The position numbers and the translations under genes are program-made. Shown here in pieces: positions 9,046 through 15,436 of a stretch of 64,000 nt of DNA. The DNA comes from Treponema sp. Lineage in GTDB: Bacteria > Spirochaetota > Spirochaetia > Treponematales > Treponemataceae. The notes beneath the pieces were generated by a model. It was given only the letters and a program-made list of their open reading frames with translations. It was not told the DNA's origin and searched no databases. The stretch covers positions 58,698 through 122,697 of the forward strand of contig JAAVAP010000026.1 of assembly GCA_014804005.1 (NCBI GenBank), given 5' to 3'. Every line of letters starts with the position of its first letter. Position 1 is the first letter of the stretch.

Positions 9046-9927
9046 CTACAGGCAGTGTTCCGAGGCGGCGCGGAAATAGTCTGTAAGGAAATGGTAGAAT
9101 CGTTCCACCGCGCCGTTGTCCTGCTTGTTCTTTCGCCCGGTGATTAGAATGTCGCGGCTGCAAACGGGATCTGCGATTTCCAAAAGGAGCACTTTTTCCG
9201 TGCCCAGTTTTCCCCAGGAAAATTCCGGCCAAAATCCTATTCCCATGTTCGCCGCAATCATGTTGCGCACCGCCGTGGGACTGTCGCTTTCAAAAATGAT
9301 TCGTGGGACAATTCCTGCGTTCATGCAATATTTGTCGCAAATCTGCCGAAGCTGGCGCGAGCCGAGCAGCGCGATGAATCCAAGGTCGCGGACATCGTGG
9401 AGCGCGATCGATTTCATTCCCCGAAATCGCGGAATGTTCGGAACGGCAAGGTAGATTTTTTCCGTGCAGACGAACATCATGTCGTGTTCAGTCGGCGGCA
9501 GCTGATAAAACAATCGCGTCGTCACGCAGACATCGTACAAATCGCTTTGGGCGTTCTGCTTCAATTCAATCCGCATCGATTCGTCGATTTTTTGGTATTC
9601 AATCACTGCGTCGGTCGCCAAGGACGATGCCGCGAGGACGTTCAAGTGAAGCGTCCGATTTTCTGTCTTTGCCATTTGACGCAGGTGTTCAGGAAGCTCG
9701 TAAAGATTGCGGAGCGTCGGCTCAAGTTTTTCGAAAAAATATTTTCCATAAGGAGAAAGCACGATGTTCCTGCCTTTCGTCACAAAAAGAGGCACACCGA
9801 TTTCGTCTTCCAGGCGGTGCATCGCCTGCGTGAGAGCCGGCTGCGCCACATTCAGGACGCGGGCCGCCTTCGTGACATGCTCAAGTCGCGCGACTTCCAC
9901 GAAATACCGCAACTGCGTCAGTTCCAT
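9046..9927 (-). CDS. LysR-family transcriptional regulator
   Basis: A 293-residue regulator. The N-terminal winged HTH (residues 1-60, ELTQLRYFVEVARLEHVTKA then VAQPALTQAMHRLEDEIG) is typical of LysR, and the rest is the periplasmic-binding-protein-like inducer domain. It is transcribed divergently from the PQ-loop/SGNH operon at 10150, with a 222-bp shared region that holds a palindrome at 10030-10056. This is the usual LysR arrangement, so the regulator probably controls that operon and itself. The inducer is unknown. The flavodoxin at 11097 is another possible target. Confidence 0.92.
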   Translation of the reverse strand: MELTQLRYFVEVARLEHVTKAARVLNVAQPALTQAMHRLEDEIGVPLFVTKGRNIVLSPYGKYFFEKLEPTLRNLYELPEHLRQMAKTENRTLHLNVLAASSLATDAVIEYQKIDESMRIELKQNAQSDLYDVCVTTRLFYQLPPTEHDMMFVCTEKIYLAVPNIPRFRGMKSIALHDVRDLGFIALLGSRQLRQICDKYCMNAGIVPRIIFESDSPTAVRNMIAANMGIGFWPEFSWGKLGTEKVLLLEIADPVCSRDILITGRKNKQDNGAVERFYHFLTDYFRAASEHCL

Positions 9928-10029
9928 TCCGTCCTCCTTTTTGCGTCAAAAAGCGCGGCAAATTGCAATTCATCAATTAGTTTGCTTGGATTCATATTAT
10001 ATCGATATCAATTCGGCGTGTACAGCGGA

Positions 10030-10056
10030 ATATCGATAATAAATAATTATTGATAT
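10030..10056. promoter_or_regulatory. Candidate LysR operator (palindrome)
   Basis: ATATCGATAAT and ATTATTGATAT form an imperfect palindrome with one mismatch around a 5-bp centre. A second partly related ATATCGATATC half lies about 30 bp to the left. It sits in the divergent intergenic region between the LysR gene and the 10150 operon, where LysR autoregulatory sites normally occur. Confidence 0.5.
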
Positions 10057-10149
10057 GATAAAAATAATATATTAGACATTATTATAATTTTCAAATATAA
10101 TTTAGAAAAATTATCTTCCGGCTGCCCGGAAAAACTTTGGAGGTTTTAA

Positions 10150-10479
10150 ATGGCAGAAATTCTTGAAAGCGTAATGCTGATTTGTTTCGGACTTTCATGG
10201 CCGATTTCCGTCGCGAAGAACATCAAGGCGCATTCGGCGAAAAACATGAGCTTCCGTTTCAATCTGCTCATCATCGTCGGCTACATCGCCGGAATCACGG
10301 CAAAATTGTGGACGCATTCCGTCAACTATGTCCTCGCCGTGTACGTGCTGAATTTGTTGATTGTCTCCGTCAACATGGCGGTGTATTTCATAAACAAGCA
10401 GTACGATTGGAATTTGGTGGAAAGAAAGGCGGCAAAGGCGATAGGAACGAAATCAGTGGCGCAAAGGGAGGCAGTCTGA
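10150..10479 (+). CDS. Small PQ-loop/SemiSWEET-like membrane protein
   Basis: A 109-residue integral membrane protein with three predicted transmembrane helices (about residues 5-22, 36-53 and 60-82). The first helix ends in SWPISVAKNIKAHSAKNMS, which follows the PQ-loop repeat pattern with PI in place of PQ. A single three-helix PQ-loop unit of this size resembles SemiSWEET half-transporters, which work as dimers to move small sugars. The substrate cannot be read from the sequence. A strong Shine-Dalgarno sequence (GGAGG) precedes the ATG. The stop overlaps the start of the SGNH gene (TGATG), so the pair is translationally coupled. Confidence 0.65.
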   Translation: MAEILESVMLICFGLSWPISVAKNIKAHSAKNMSFRFNLLIIVGYIAGITAKLWTHSVNYVLAVYVLNLLIVSVNMAVYFINKQYDWNLVERKAAKAIGTKSVAQREAV

Positions 10480-11042
10480 TGAACAAAATCGAAAAAAAAA
10501 TCAATCGTTACGAAACTTTGAACAGGATTTCAAAGCAGGGCGGCATAGTGTTTTTCGGCTCGTCGTATTTTGCTGGAATGAACGTGGAAGAGCTTGCCGC
10601 AGACAGCGGAATCGGCGCGACGGTATACAATCGCAGCTTGGAAGGCTTGCGGATTGATGCCGCAGGGCGCTTCCTGCAATCTTGCATTCACGGACTCCAG
10701 CCGTCGCGAATTTTCATAAACATCGGCGAGTGCGACCTCGCGGCGCGCGGCTTTGAAATGCAGTCGTTTTTGAACAACTTCGAATGGCTTTTGCTCAGTC
10801 TGCATCGGAAATGCGGCGGCTGCCGGATTCACATTGTTTCGGTGGTTTCCGACAACAAGAATGCTTCCGAACTGAACGCGCAACTCAAAAAACTCGCGTC
10901 AAATCTCGGATGCACATTCATCGACGTCGCATCCGTTGAGCACGACGACTTGGCTTGCATACGGATTTTCGATATGCTTAAGCCGTATATGCGCCGGTTT
11001 CCGGTGAACTTTGCCGATGCCATGCTCTATCAGGCGGTCTAA
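10479..11042 (+). CDS. SGNH/GDSL-like hydrolase (divergent)
   Basis: A 187-residue cytoplasmic protein with SGNH features: block I as FFGSSYFAG (nucleophile Ser in GSS rather than GDS) and block III-like NIGECDLA in the GxND position. The strands IHIVSVV and CTFIDVAS fit the flavodoxin-like fold. The C-terminal D-x-x-H motif is not clear (NFADAMLYQ), so catalysis is uncertain. The start is ATG 10479, overlapping the PQ-loop gene stop; a longer in-frame extension upstream only runs through that gene. The coupled pair sits opposite a LysR regulator. A carbohydrate- or ester-linked role is an inference from context. Confidence 0.6.
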   Translation: MNKIEKKINRYETLNRISKQGGIVFFGSSYFAGMNVEELAADSGIGATVYNRSLEGLRIDAAGRFLQSCIHGLQPSRIFINIGECDLAARGFEMQSFLNNFEWLLLSLHRKCGGCRIHIVSVVSDNKNASELNAQLKKLASNLGCTFIDVASVEHDDLACIRIFDMLKPYMRRFPVNFADAMLYQAV

Positions 11043-11071
11043 AGCCTTGCGTCTTTGCCAGGGAAAGTGGG

Positions 11072-11098
11072 GAGAGGCGAGTTTCCCGCCTCTTTCTC
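11072..11098. terminator. Bidirectional terminator between convergent genes
   Basis: A GAGGCG/CGCCTC hairpin with T-rich flanks sits in the 54-bp gap between the SGNH hydrolase and flavodoxin stops. Confidence 0.55.
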
Positions 11099-11654
11099 AC
11101 TTCGCGCGAGCCATCGCTTCTCGCGCCTCTTTCCGCACGCGGTCTGCGCTTTTGGGGACTGTCGCCGCGCGGACGGCGATTGTTTTGTCGAAGACGGCTT
11201 TGGGCGCGCTTTGACGCAAATCTTCCGTGCCGCGTGCGAAAGGGCTTCCGCCGTAGGTGACGAACGGCACGATTGTAACGCGCTTGCCGCCAAAGTCGTG
11301 CGATTCAAGGAACGTGAGGACCGGCGCGGGGGCGTGTCCGCACCAGAGCGGATAACCGACGAAAATGATGTCGTAGGCGGAAAGGTCGGCGACCGGGCAT
11401 TCGATTTCGGGACGGACGCGGCGGCGGTGCTCGTCCTTTGCGCGTTCCATGTGCGCCTTTTTGTCGGTGGGGTACGGATCGCGCTCGGCAATGCGGGCGA
11501 GCGTTCCGCCTGTCTCCGCGGCGATTTCCCGCGCCACTTTTTCCGTGTTGCCGCTCTTGCTGTAATACGCCACGAGTACGCGCCTTTCCTGCGCGAATCC
11601 CGTCGCCGCCATGAATGCCGAAAGTGTCACCGCAAGCATCTGTGTTTTTTTCAT
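11097..11654 (-). CDS. Exported flavodoxin-like protein
   Basis: A 185-residue flavodoxin (flavodoxin_4-like). After a signal peptide (residues 1-21, cleavage near GFA-QE), the FMN phosphate loop YYSKSGNTEK appears at about residues 30-39. Later come DIIFVGYPLWCGHAPAPV and the FVTYGGSPF loop, both typical of flavin-binding flavodoxins. The signal peptide is unusual, because most flavodoxins are cytoplasmic electron carriers; here it implies a periplasmic redox protein or Tat/Sec-exported oxidoreductase partner. There is no twin-arginine motif. The Shine-Dalgarno sequence is GGAGG. It is next to the LysR-controlled region but transcribed alone. Confidence 0.82.
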   Translation of the reverse strand: MKKTQMLAVTLSAFMAATGFAQERRVLVAYYSKSGNTEKVAREIAAETGGTLARIAERDPYPTDKKAHMERAKDEHRRRVRPEIECPVADLSAYDIIFVGYPLWCGHAPAPVLTFLESHDFGGKRVTIVPFVTYGGSPFARGTEDLRQSAPKAVFDKTIAVRAATVPKSADRVRKEAREAMARAK

Positions 11655-11730
11655 TGTTTCCTCCGAAACTATTTTACTTTTATATCGGTGATTTTATCAA
11701 GTGATTTGTGGGAAAAAGTCGGTATGGGAT

Positions 11731-11767
11731 AAAAAAACTCGCGCCCGATTTGCAGGGCGCGAGTTTT
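11731..11767 (-). terminator. Rho-independent terminator of FN3 lipoprotein gene
   Basis: A 13-bp perfect stem (AAAACTCGCGCCC and complement) followed on the minus strand by a T run, located about 50 bp beyond the stop at 11817. Confidence 0.8.
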
Positions 11768-11816
11768 GCGGCGTATGCCGCATTGTTTGGTTATGAGTGA
11801 TTAGTCATAACTATAC

Positions 11817-13292
11817 TTAGTACTTAATGGTAAAATCCTTCATAAAGTATTGCGTGGTATAGCCTGGACGTTCCGCCTTTACAAGCAAATAGACATTGCC
11901 TTCAACCGTCGTCGTTCCTACACGTTGTCGGTTTTCAGTTTTGTCTACAATGGTTAACTTCACTTCTTGATTGTGCTCGATGATATCGTTAGCAAGAACT
12001 GGTGTAACCCAATTAGCTGGTTTAACCCAGTAGTATGCGGTAAGGGTAGTGGCTGAGCTATCTGCAACGCTATTGGGAGTAATATCAATACGCCAGGTAG
12101 ATTCATTTTTGGTAAGATCTTCTTGTCCTACGTATTCAATATCGATACCCTTAACCTTGATATCACCCGGACGGTTCAAATCTGCTGTAGCAGCCTTGCC
12201 GTATTTTTCACCATCAGTGACAACGATAGTGTATACATATTTCTTTGTGTTGACATCGGGTACTTTGTCATCAACGTAATATGTTGCTTTTGCAGCGTCT
12301 TCTTTGACATTGGTGATCAAGGTGTTCGTATATTCGCCATCTACGCGGCGGTATACCTTGTACCAGCTGGTCGGCACATTTCCGTCCTCTTTCTTCGTTG
12401 CCGGCAGGAACGAAACGCGAACATCATTCGTCGCACCATTAACAACTGCGTTGTTGGCGATCTTGATGTCATTATAAATATAATTGGCATTGGCATCTCT
12501 AGTATCGGAGCCCAACTCCAGTTTTTCGATTTTAACCAGCTCGCCGTAGATGACTTCATCTGAATCCGCATAGTATTCGTTGTAGGCACTCGCCACGACT
12601 GCAACCTGATAGCTGCCCGCGTCCGTGATGTCGAACGAAGCCTGCCCCAGCGCGTTGTTTGCATTGGGGTCAGATACGTTGAGTTTGCCATCAACTGCGG
12701 CATTGATTTCATGCGGAAGGTCGTTGTTGTAGTATTTGACCGTGTATCTCAGATACGCTTTCATCGGGAAATTGACAGAGACTGTTCCGTCCGCGACGGC
12801 GACCGTGATGTTGCCCGGCTTGACGACCCAATTGTCGCTTTCGGAAACGGTTTTCGTGTTCGTGCCGTCGTAGCCGCCTTCGTATGCCGGGAGTTCGAGC
12901 GACTTGGTGCCCGCCGGGGGAACGATTGCTTTCACAGAAGCCTCGCCGCGGCTGTTCGTGGCGTACACTTCCCGCATAGTGCCCGGGTTTGTGGTGCTTA
13001 TCGCCTCGACAGAGTAAGTGTATGTCTTGCCGTTCACCAAATCCGTGTCGGGAAAAGAATAGGTCGAAAGAGACTTTCTACCTTTGTATGTGCCTTCCTC
13101 GTACACGGTAACATCGTAGCCGCTTGCGCCCGTCACGGGTTTCCATGAGACGAAGTTCACGCCCGGATACGCTTTTGCCGTCACGCTCGGTGTTTCGAGC
13201 GAAATCACAGTGTCTGTGCGTCCGTCGAATTCAGGGTTTGAGCAAGCTGCCAAACCAATTGCAATGATACAGGCGGTTATACCCCCCCCCAT
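11817..13292 (-). CDS. Fibronectin type III lipoprotein, phase-variable, out of frame with its start
   Basis: A secreted lipoprotein of about 490 residues. The lipobox is IGLAAC-SNPEF, an FN3 domain spans about residues 30-115 (SWKPVTGASGYDVTVYEEG is diagnostic), and further beta-sandwich-like regions follow to the C-terminus. The frame as written opens at an ATG inside the G tract (13292), without a ribosome site and without the basic n-region of a signal peptide. A proper start, ATG 13312-13310 with AGGAGG 5 nt upstream, encodes MKKILTRW but meets a TAA after 11 codons because the G tract (13282-13290) has nine G. Ten G would join the two into a full lipoprotein signal. The surface lipoprotein is therefore predicted to be OFF in this copy. 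Function is probably adhesion or binding, by analogy with FN3 proteins. Confidence 0.8.
   Translation of the reverse strand: MGGGITACIIAIGLAACSNPEFDGRTDTVISLETPSVTAKAYPGVNFVSWKPVTGASGYDVTVYEEGTYKGRKSLSTYSFPDTDLVNGKTYTYSVEAISTTNPGTMREVYATNSRGEASVKAIVPPAGTKSLELPAYEGGYDGTNTKTVSESDNWVVKPGNITVAVADGTVSVNFPMKAYLRYTVKYYNNDLPHEINAAVDGKLNVSDPNANNALGQASFDITDAGSYQVAVVASAYNEYYADSDEVIYGELVKIEKLELGSDTRDANANYIYNDIKIANNAVVNGATNDVRVSFLPATKKEDGNVPTSWYKVYRRVDGEYTNTLITNVKEDAAKATYYVDDKVPDVNTKKYVYTIVVTDGEKYGKAATADLNRPGDIKVKGIDIEYVGQEDLTKNESTWRIDITPNSVADSSATTLTAYYWVKPANWVTPVLANDIIEHNQEVKLTIVDKTENRQRVGTTTVEGNVYLLVKAERPGYTTQYFMKDFTIKY
13282..13290 (-). repeat. G9 homopolymer (phase-variation tract) in lipoprotein start
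   Basis: Nine C on the plus strand (nine G in gene sense), followed at once by TATAAC. A length of 10 (or 7) G places the Shine-Dalgarno-linked ATG in frame with the lipoprotein; 9 terminates after 11 codons. Confidence 0.85.
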
Positions 13293-13422
13293 CGTGTCAG
13301 AATCTTTTTCATAAGATCCTCCTAATAGATTTTAAACATTTTCTAAATATGCGAAAATGTTTGAATATTATGCAGCATTTCCGAAGTTTTTTCAAGCGGG
13401 TTTTAAAGAAATTATCAAAAAG

Positions 13423-13468
13423 CGAGTTTCCAAAGAAATCTCGTTAAGCAGACCGAAAGGGCTGCGAC
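13423..13468 (+). repeat. Two-hairpin dispersed element (copy b, degenerate)
   Basis: CGAGTTTCC...AATCTCG, linker TTAA, GCAGACC...GGGCTGC, GAC. Stem 1 is imperfect. It precedes the 22-bp tandem array. Confidence 0.6.
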
Positions 13469-13532
13469 TTGAGCCTTCCTAGGCAATCTTTCCGAGAGTT
13501 GTCGGTCGAGCCAGTCGAGACCAACTCCGTCA

Positions 13533-13730
13533 AAAAGATACTATCTTTTGGTTTAAAAGATACAGTGATTTCATCCAAAAGATACAGTGTTTCAGGGGTA
13601 AAAGATACAGTCTTTTGGACCAAAAGATACAGTGTTTTGAACCGAAAGATAGTATCTTTTACCCCTAAAAACACCCCTTTTTGACCCAAAAGATACAGTG
13701 TTTTGAACCGAAATATACTATCTTTCTGAC
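13533..13730. repeat. 22-bp tandem array of palindromic AAAGATA units (about 9 units)
   Basis: Units of 21-23 bp begin AAAAGATACAGTGTTTT or the palindromic form AAAGATACTATCTTT. Unit length is not a multiple of three and no ORF is convincing on either strand. The array lies between the FN3 lipoprotein and LPP20-like genes, both transcribed leftward, and fills most of the gap upstream of the former. Confidence 0.8.
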
Positions 13731-13777
13731 GCTTTGCTAGAATTCGCGCCTACGTGCGCATTGTTTCTTTCTGCCCG

Positions 13778-14158
13778 CTATCTGTTTTCCTGCGCAAAAA
13801 TCGCGGTAACCGTGTAGCCGGTTTCGTCGTCTTGCTCCCAGTATTCGTAGACGGGCGAAAGGCCGCTCATCGTCTGTGCGCCGCTTTCCGCACCGAGGGC
13901 TTTTTGCATGCAGTCGGCGGCGGCGTAGTTCCGCGCGCTTTCCAGGTCGGGCGCATTTCCCGTGCCGTAGAAAAGCCGGGCGTTCTTCGCGATGTCAAAT
14001 TTTTTTCGCGCGGGGCGTTCGTCGTGCTTTTCGACGAGGCTTCTGAGCCATTTCGGATTCTGCTCAATGCCGAATTCCATGCCTTTCCAAGCGACGACTT
14101 CGCCAAAGGTAAGCGCGCCCACAGCAAGGCACGCAAGCAACGCGATGATTTTTTTCAT
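13778..14158 (-). CDS. Small exported LPP20-like protein
   Basis: A 126-residue protein with a signal peptide (MKKIIALLACLAVGALTFG, cleavage near residues 18-20). The mature part contains LFYGTGNAPDLESARNYAAA followed by an alanine-rich helix. That pattern (an aromatic-G-x-G strand, then S-x-x-x-A-R-x-x-A helix) is typical of LPP20/FlgP-like domains. It resembles a shorter, single-domain relative of the 27898 gene. Whether it is lipid-anchored is unclear: a Cys sits at residue 10 inside the hydrophobic core. Function is unknown. The start has only a weak upstream A/G-rich region. Confidence 0.6.
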   Translation of the reverse strand: MKKIIALLACLAVGALTFGEVVAWKGMEFGIEQNPKWLRSLVEKHDERPARKKFDIAKNARLFYGTGNAPDLESARNYAAADCMQKALGAESGAQTMSGLSPVYEYWEQDDETGYTVTAIFAQENR

Positions 14159-14333
14159 ACAATCTTCCTTAAAATATCTAATTTCGCGGTTTGTTTTTCA
14201 AACACGATTTCAGTATAACACATTTTGAAGAATCGCGGCAAAATATATTGATTTTTTCATTGCTCAAAAGCAGGGGGTGTATTTTTTTCGTTATATATTG
14301 AAAAATTCACTTGTGTTTGTTAAAGCATTATGT

Positions 14334-14339
14334 TATAAT
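14334..14339 (+). promoter_or_regulatory. -10 element of PilZ-like gene
   Basis: TATAAT at 14334-14339 follows an AT-rich stretch, with TTG-containing candidate -35 hexamers near 14311-14320. The transcript would have a leader of about 140 nt before 14486. The rest of 14159-14333 shows no clear feature. Confidence 0.45.
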
Positions 14340-14485
14340 GTATTCGCGTTTACGATTGTTTTTACGTTGTGGACGCAATTAAGTTCCTTGGAAGCTTATG
14401 TTTCCTGCGGACTTATTCGCCGCGATTTTCGCTTTGTTGCAAAATCACGGTATTTAAAGAATGTTATTATTTATTTGGTGGAATC

Positions 14486-15304
14486 ATGAGTATCAAAAAC
14501 ACTGACATCTTTGGGCGAAAGGTGTTCTTCATTGCGCCTGACAGTTCGCTTGTTCCCATGTCCTTCATGGAAGATTTTTGTACGCTTGGCTACGAGTCGC
14601 ACATTTTGAGCCGCGGCGACGGGGCTATGATGGCAAACATCGACGTCATCACAAGCCATTTTCCTGACGCGGTTTTGTTCATCGATATTGATGCGAACAT
14701 TCCGGGTGTCATTTGGCTTCAATTCATCCGGCATATACAGGAGCGAAACCCGGATCTTGTTGTGGGCGTTGTATTTTCGGCATCCCATCACGAGCGAATT
14801 CAACATGTCGAGTCGGAATACGGCAAAGCTGTGAACTCTTTGGCGGGTTGCGTCGCGCTTGTTCCTGGCGAAAGCGGGGAAAATTTCAAGAATCTTGTGG
14901 CCGCCTTGGAAAAAATCGGCGCGAAAGGACGGCGCAACAATATCCGCGCGCGTTGCAATGAGTCGAGCTATATTTCGTTCGGATTGGGCGGCAAAATGTT
15001 TCATGCCCGTGTTGACGACGTGAACATCTCGCACATTTCCTGCGTCCTCGGTGAAGAGGGCGTACATGGTATGAAAATATATGACAAAGCTCGCGGAGCG
15101 CACATCTGCGTGAACGGTCTTGAATTTTCGTCGGATGTCGTTTTGATTATGAAGCGTGAAAAGGGCGAAATTTCCAACGCCGTCTTCATGTTTATCAAAA
15201 AGCCGGACGACGAGCCTGGCATTGAAAGCGAGCATGAAGCGTCGCTCAACAAAAAAATCTATGAGATTACATCGAAGGAATTTACCGACCTTTTGAAAAA
15301 ATGA
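14486..15304 (+). CDS. Receiver-like protein with probable PilZ-type C-terminus
   Basis: A 272-residue cytoplasmic protein. The first about 130 residues have the alternating strand/helix pattern of a response-regulator receiver (KVFFIAPD, DAVLFIDID, DLVVGVVFSAS) but lack a convincing acidic pocket. Residues about 155-265 look like a divergent PilZ domain: an R-x-x-x-R-like GRRNNIRARC entry, then VDDVNISHIS in the D/N-x-S-x-x-G position. If so, it would bind cyclic di-GMP, and a GGDEF-EAL protein is encoded at 48214. The start at 14486 (MSIKNTD) has GGTGG upstream. An in-frame extension to 14369 is possible but not favoured. The MCP gene follows, suggesting a motility or chemotaxis link. Confidence 0.55.
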   Translation: MSIKNTDIFGRKVFFIAPDSSLVPMSFMEDFCTLGYESHILSRGDGAMMANIDVITSHFPDAVLFIDIDANIPGVIWLQFIRHIQERNPDLVVGVVFSASHHERIQHVESEYGKAVNSLAGCVALVPGESGENFKNLVAALEKIGAKGRRNNIRARCNESSYISFGLGGKMFHARVDDVNISHISCVLGEEGVHGMKIYDKARGAHICVNGLEFSSDVVLIMKREKGEISNAVFMFIKKPDDEPGIESEHEASLNKKIYEITSKEFTDLLKK

Positions 15305-15312
15305 ATTTGCAG

Positions 15313-15359
15313 CAAAACATCATTTTCGGTTTTGAAAAAGCCGCTTAATGATGTTTTTT
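15313..15359 (+). terminator. Terminator after PilZ-like gene
   Basis: An outer stem AAACATCATT/AATGATGTTT encloses an inner CGG..CCG hairpin and is followed by a T run, just after the stop at 15304. Confidence 0.65.
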
Positions 15360-15400
15360 AATTTTCAAAAATCCCTGCGCGGAAAATTTATTCTTTTCGT

Positions 15401-15420
15401 GGGGGGGGGTATTTTATAAT
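15401..15420 (+). promoter_or_regulatory. MCP promoter with G9 tract abutting the -10
   Basis: G9 (15401-15409) is followed by TATTT and TATAAT (15415-15420), 16 nt before the MCP start. No good -35 is visible at the standard distance (TCTTTT at 17 bp), so changes in tract length would alter the spacing and facing of upstream contacts. This resembles the poly-G promoter tracts known for T. pallidum tpr genes. Confidence 0.65.
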
Positions 15421-15436
15421 AAGGGGTTTTCATATT

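Noticed and set aside
13533..13730. CRISPR array
   Set aside because: Units are contiguous, 21-23 bp, with no unique spacers of 30 bp or more and no cas genes nearby. It is a tandem repeat.
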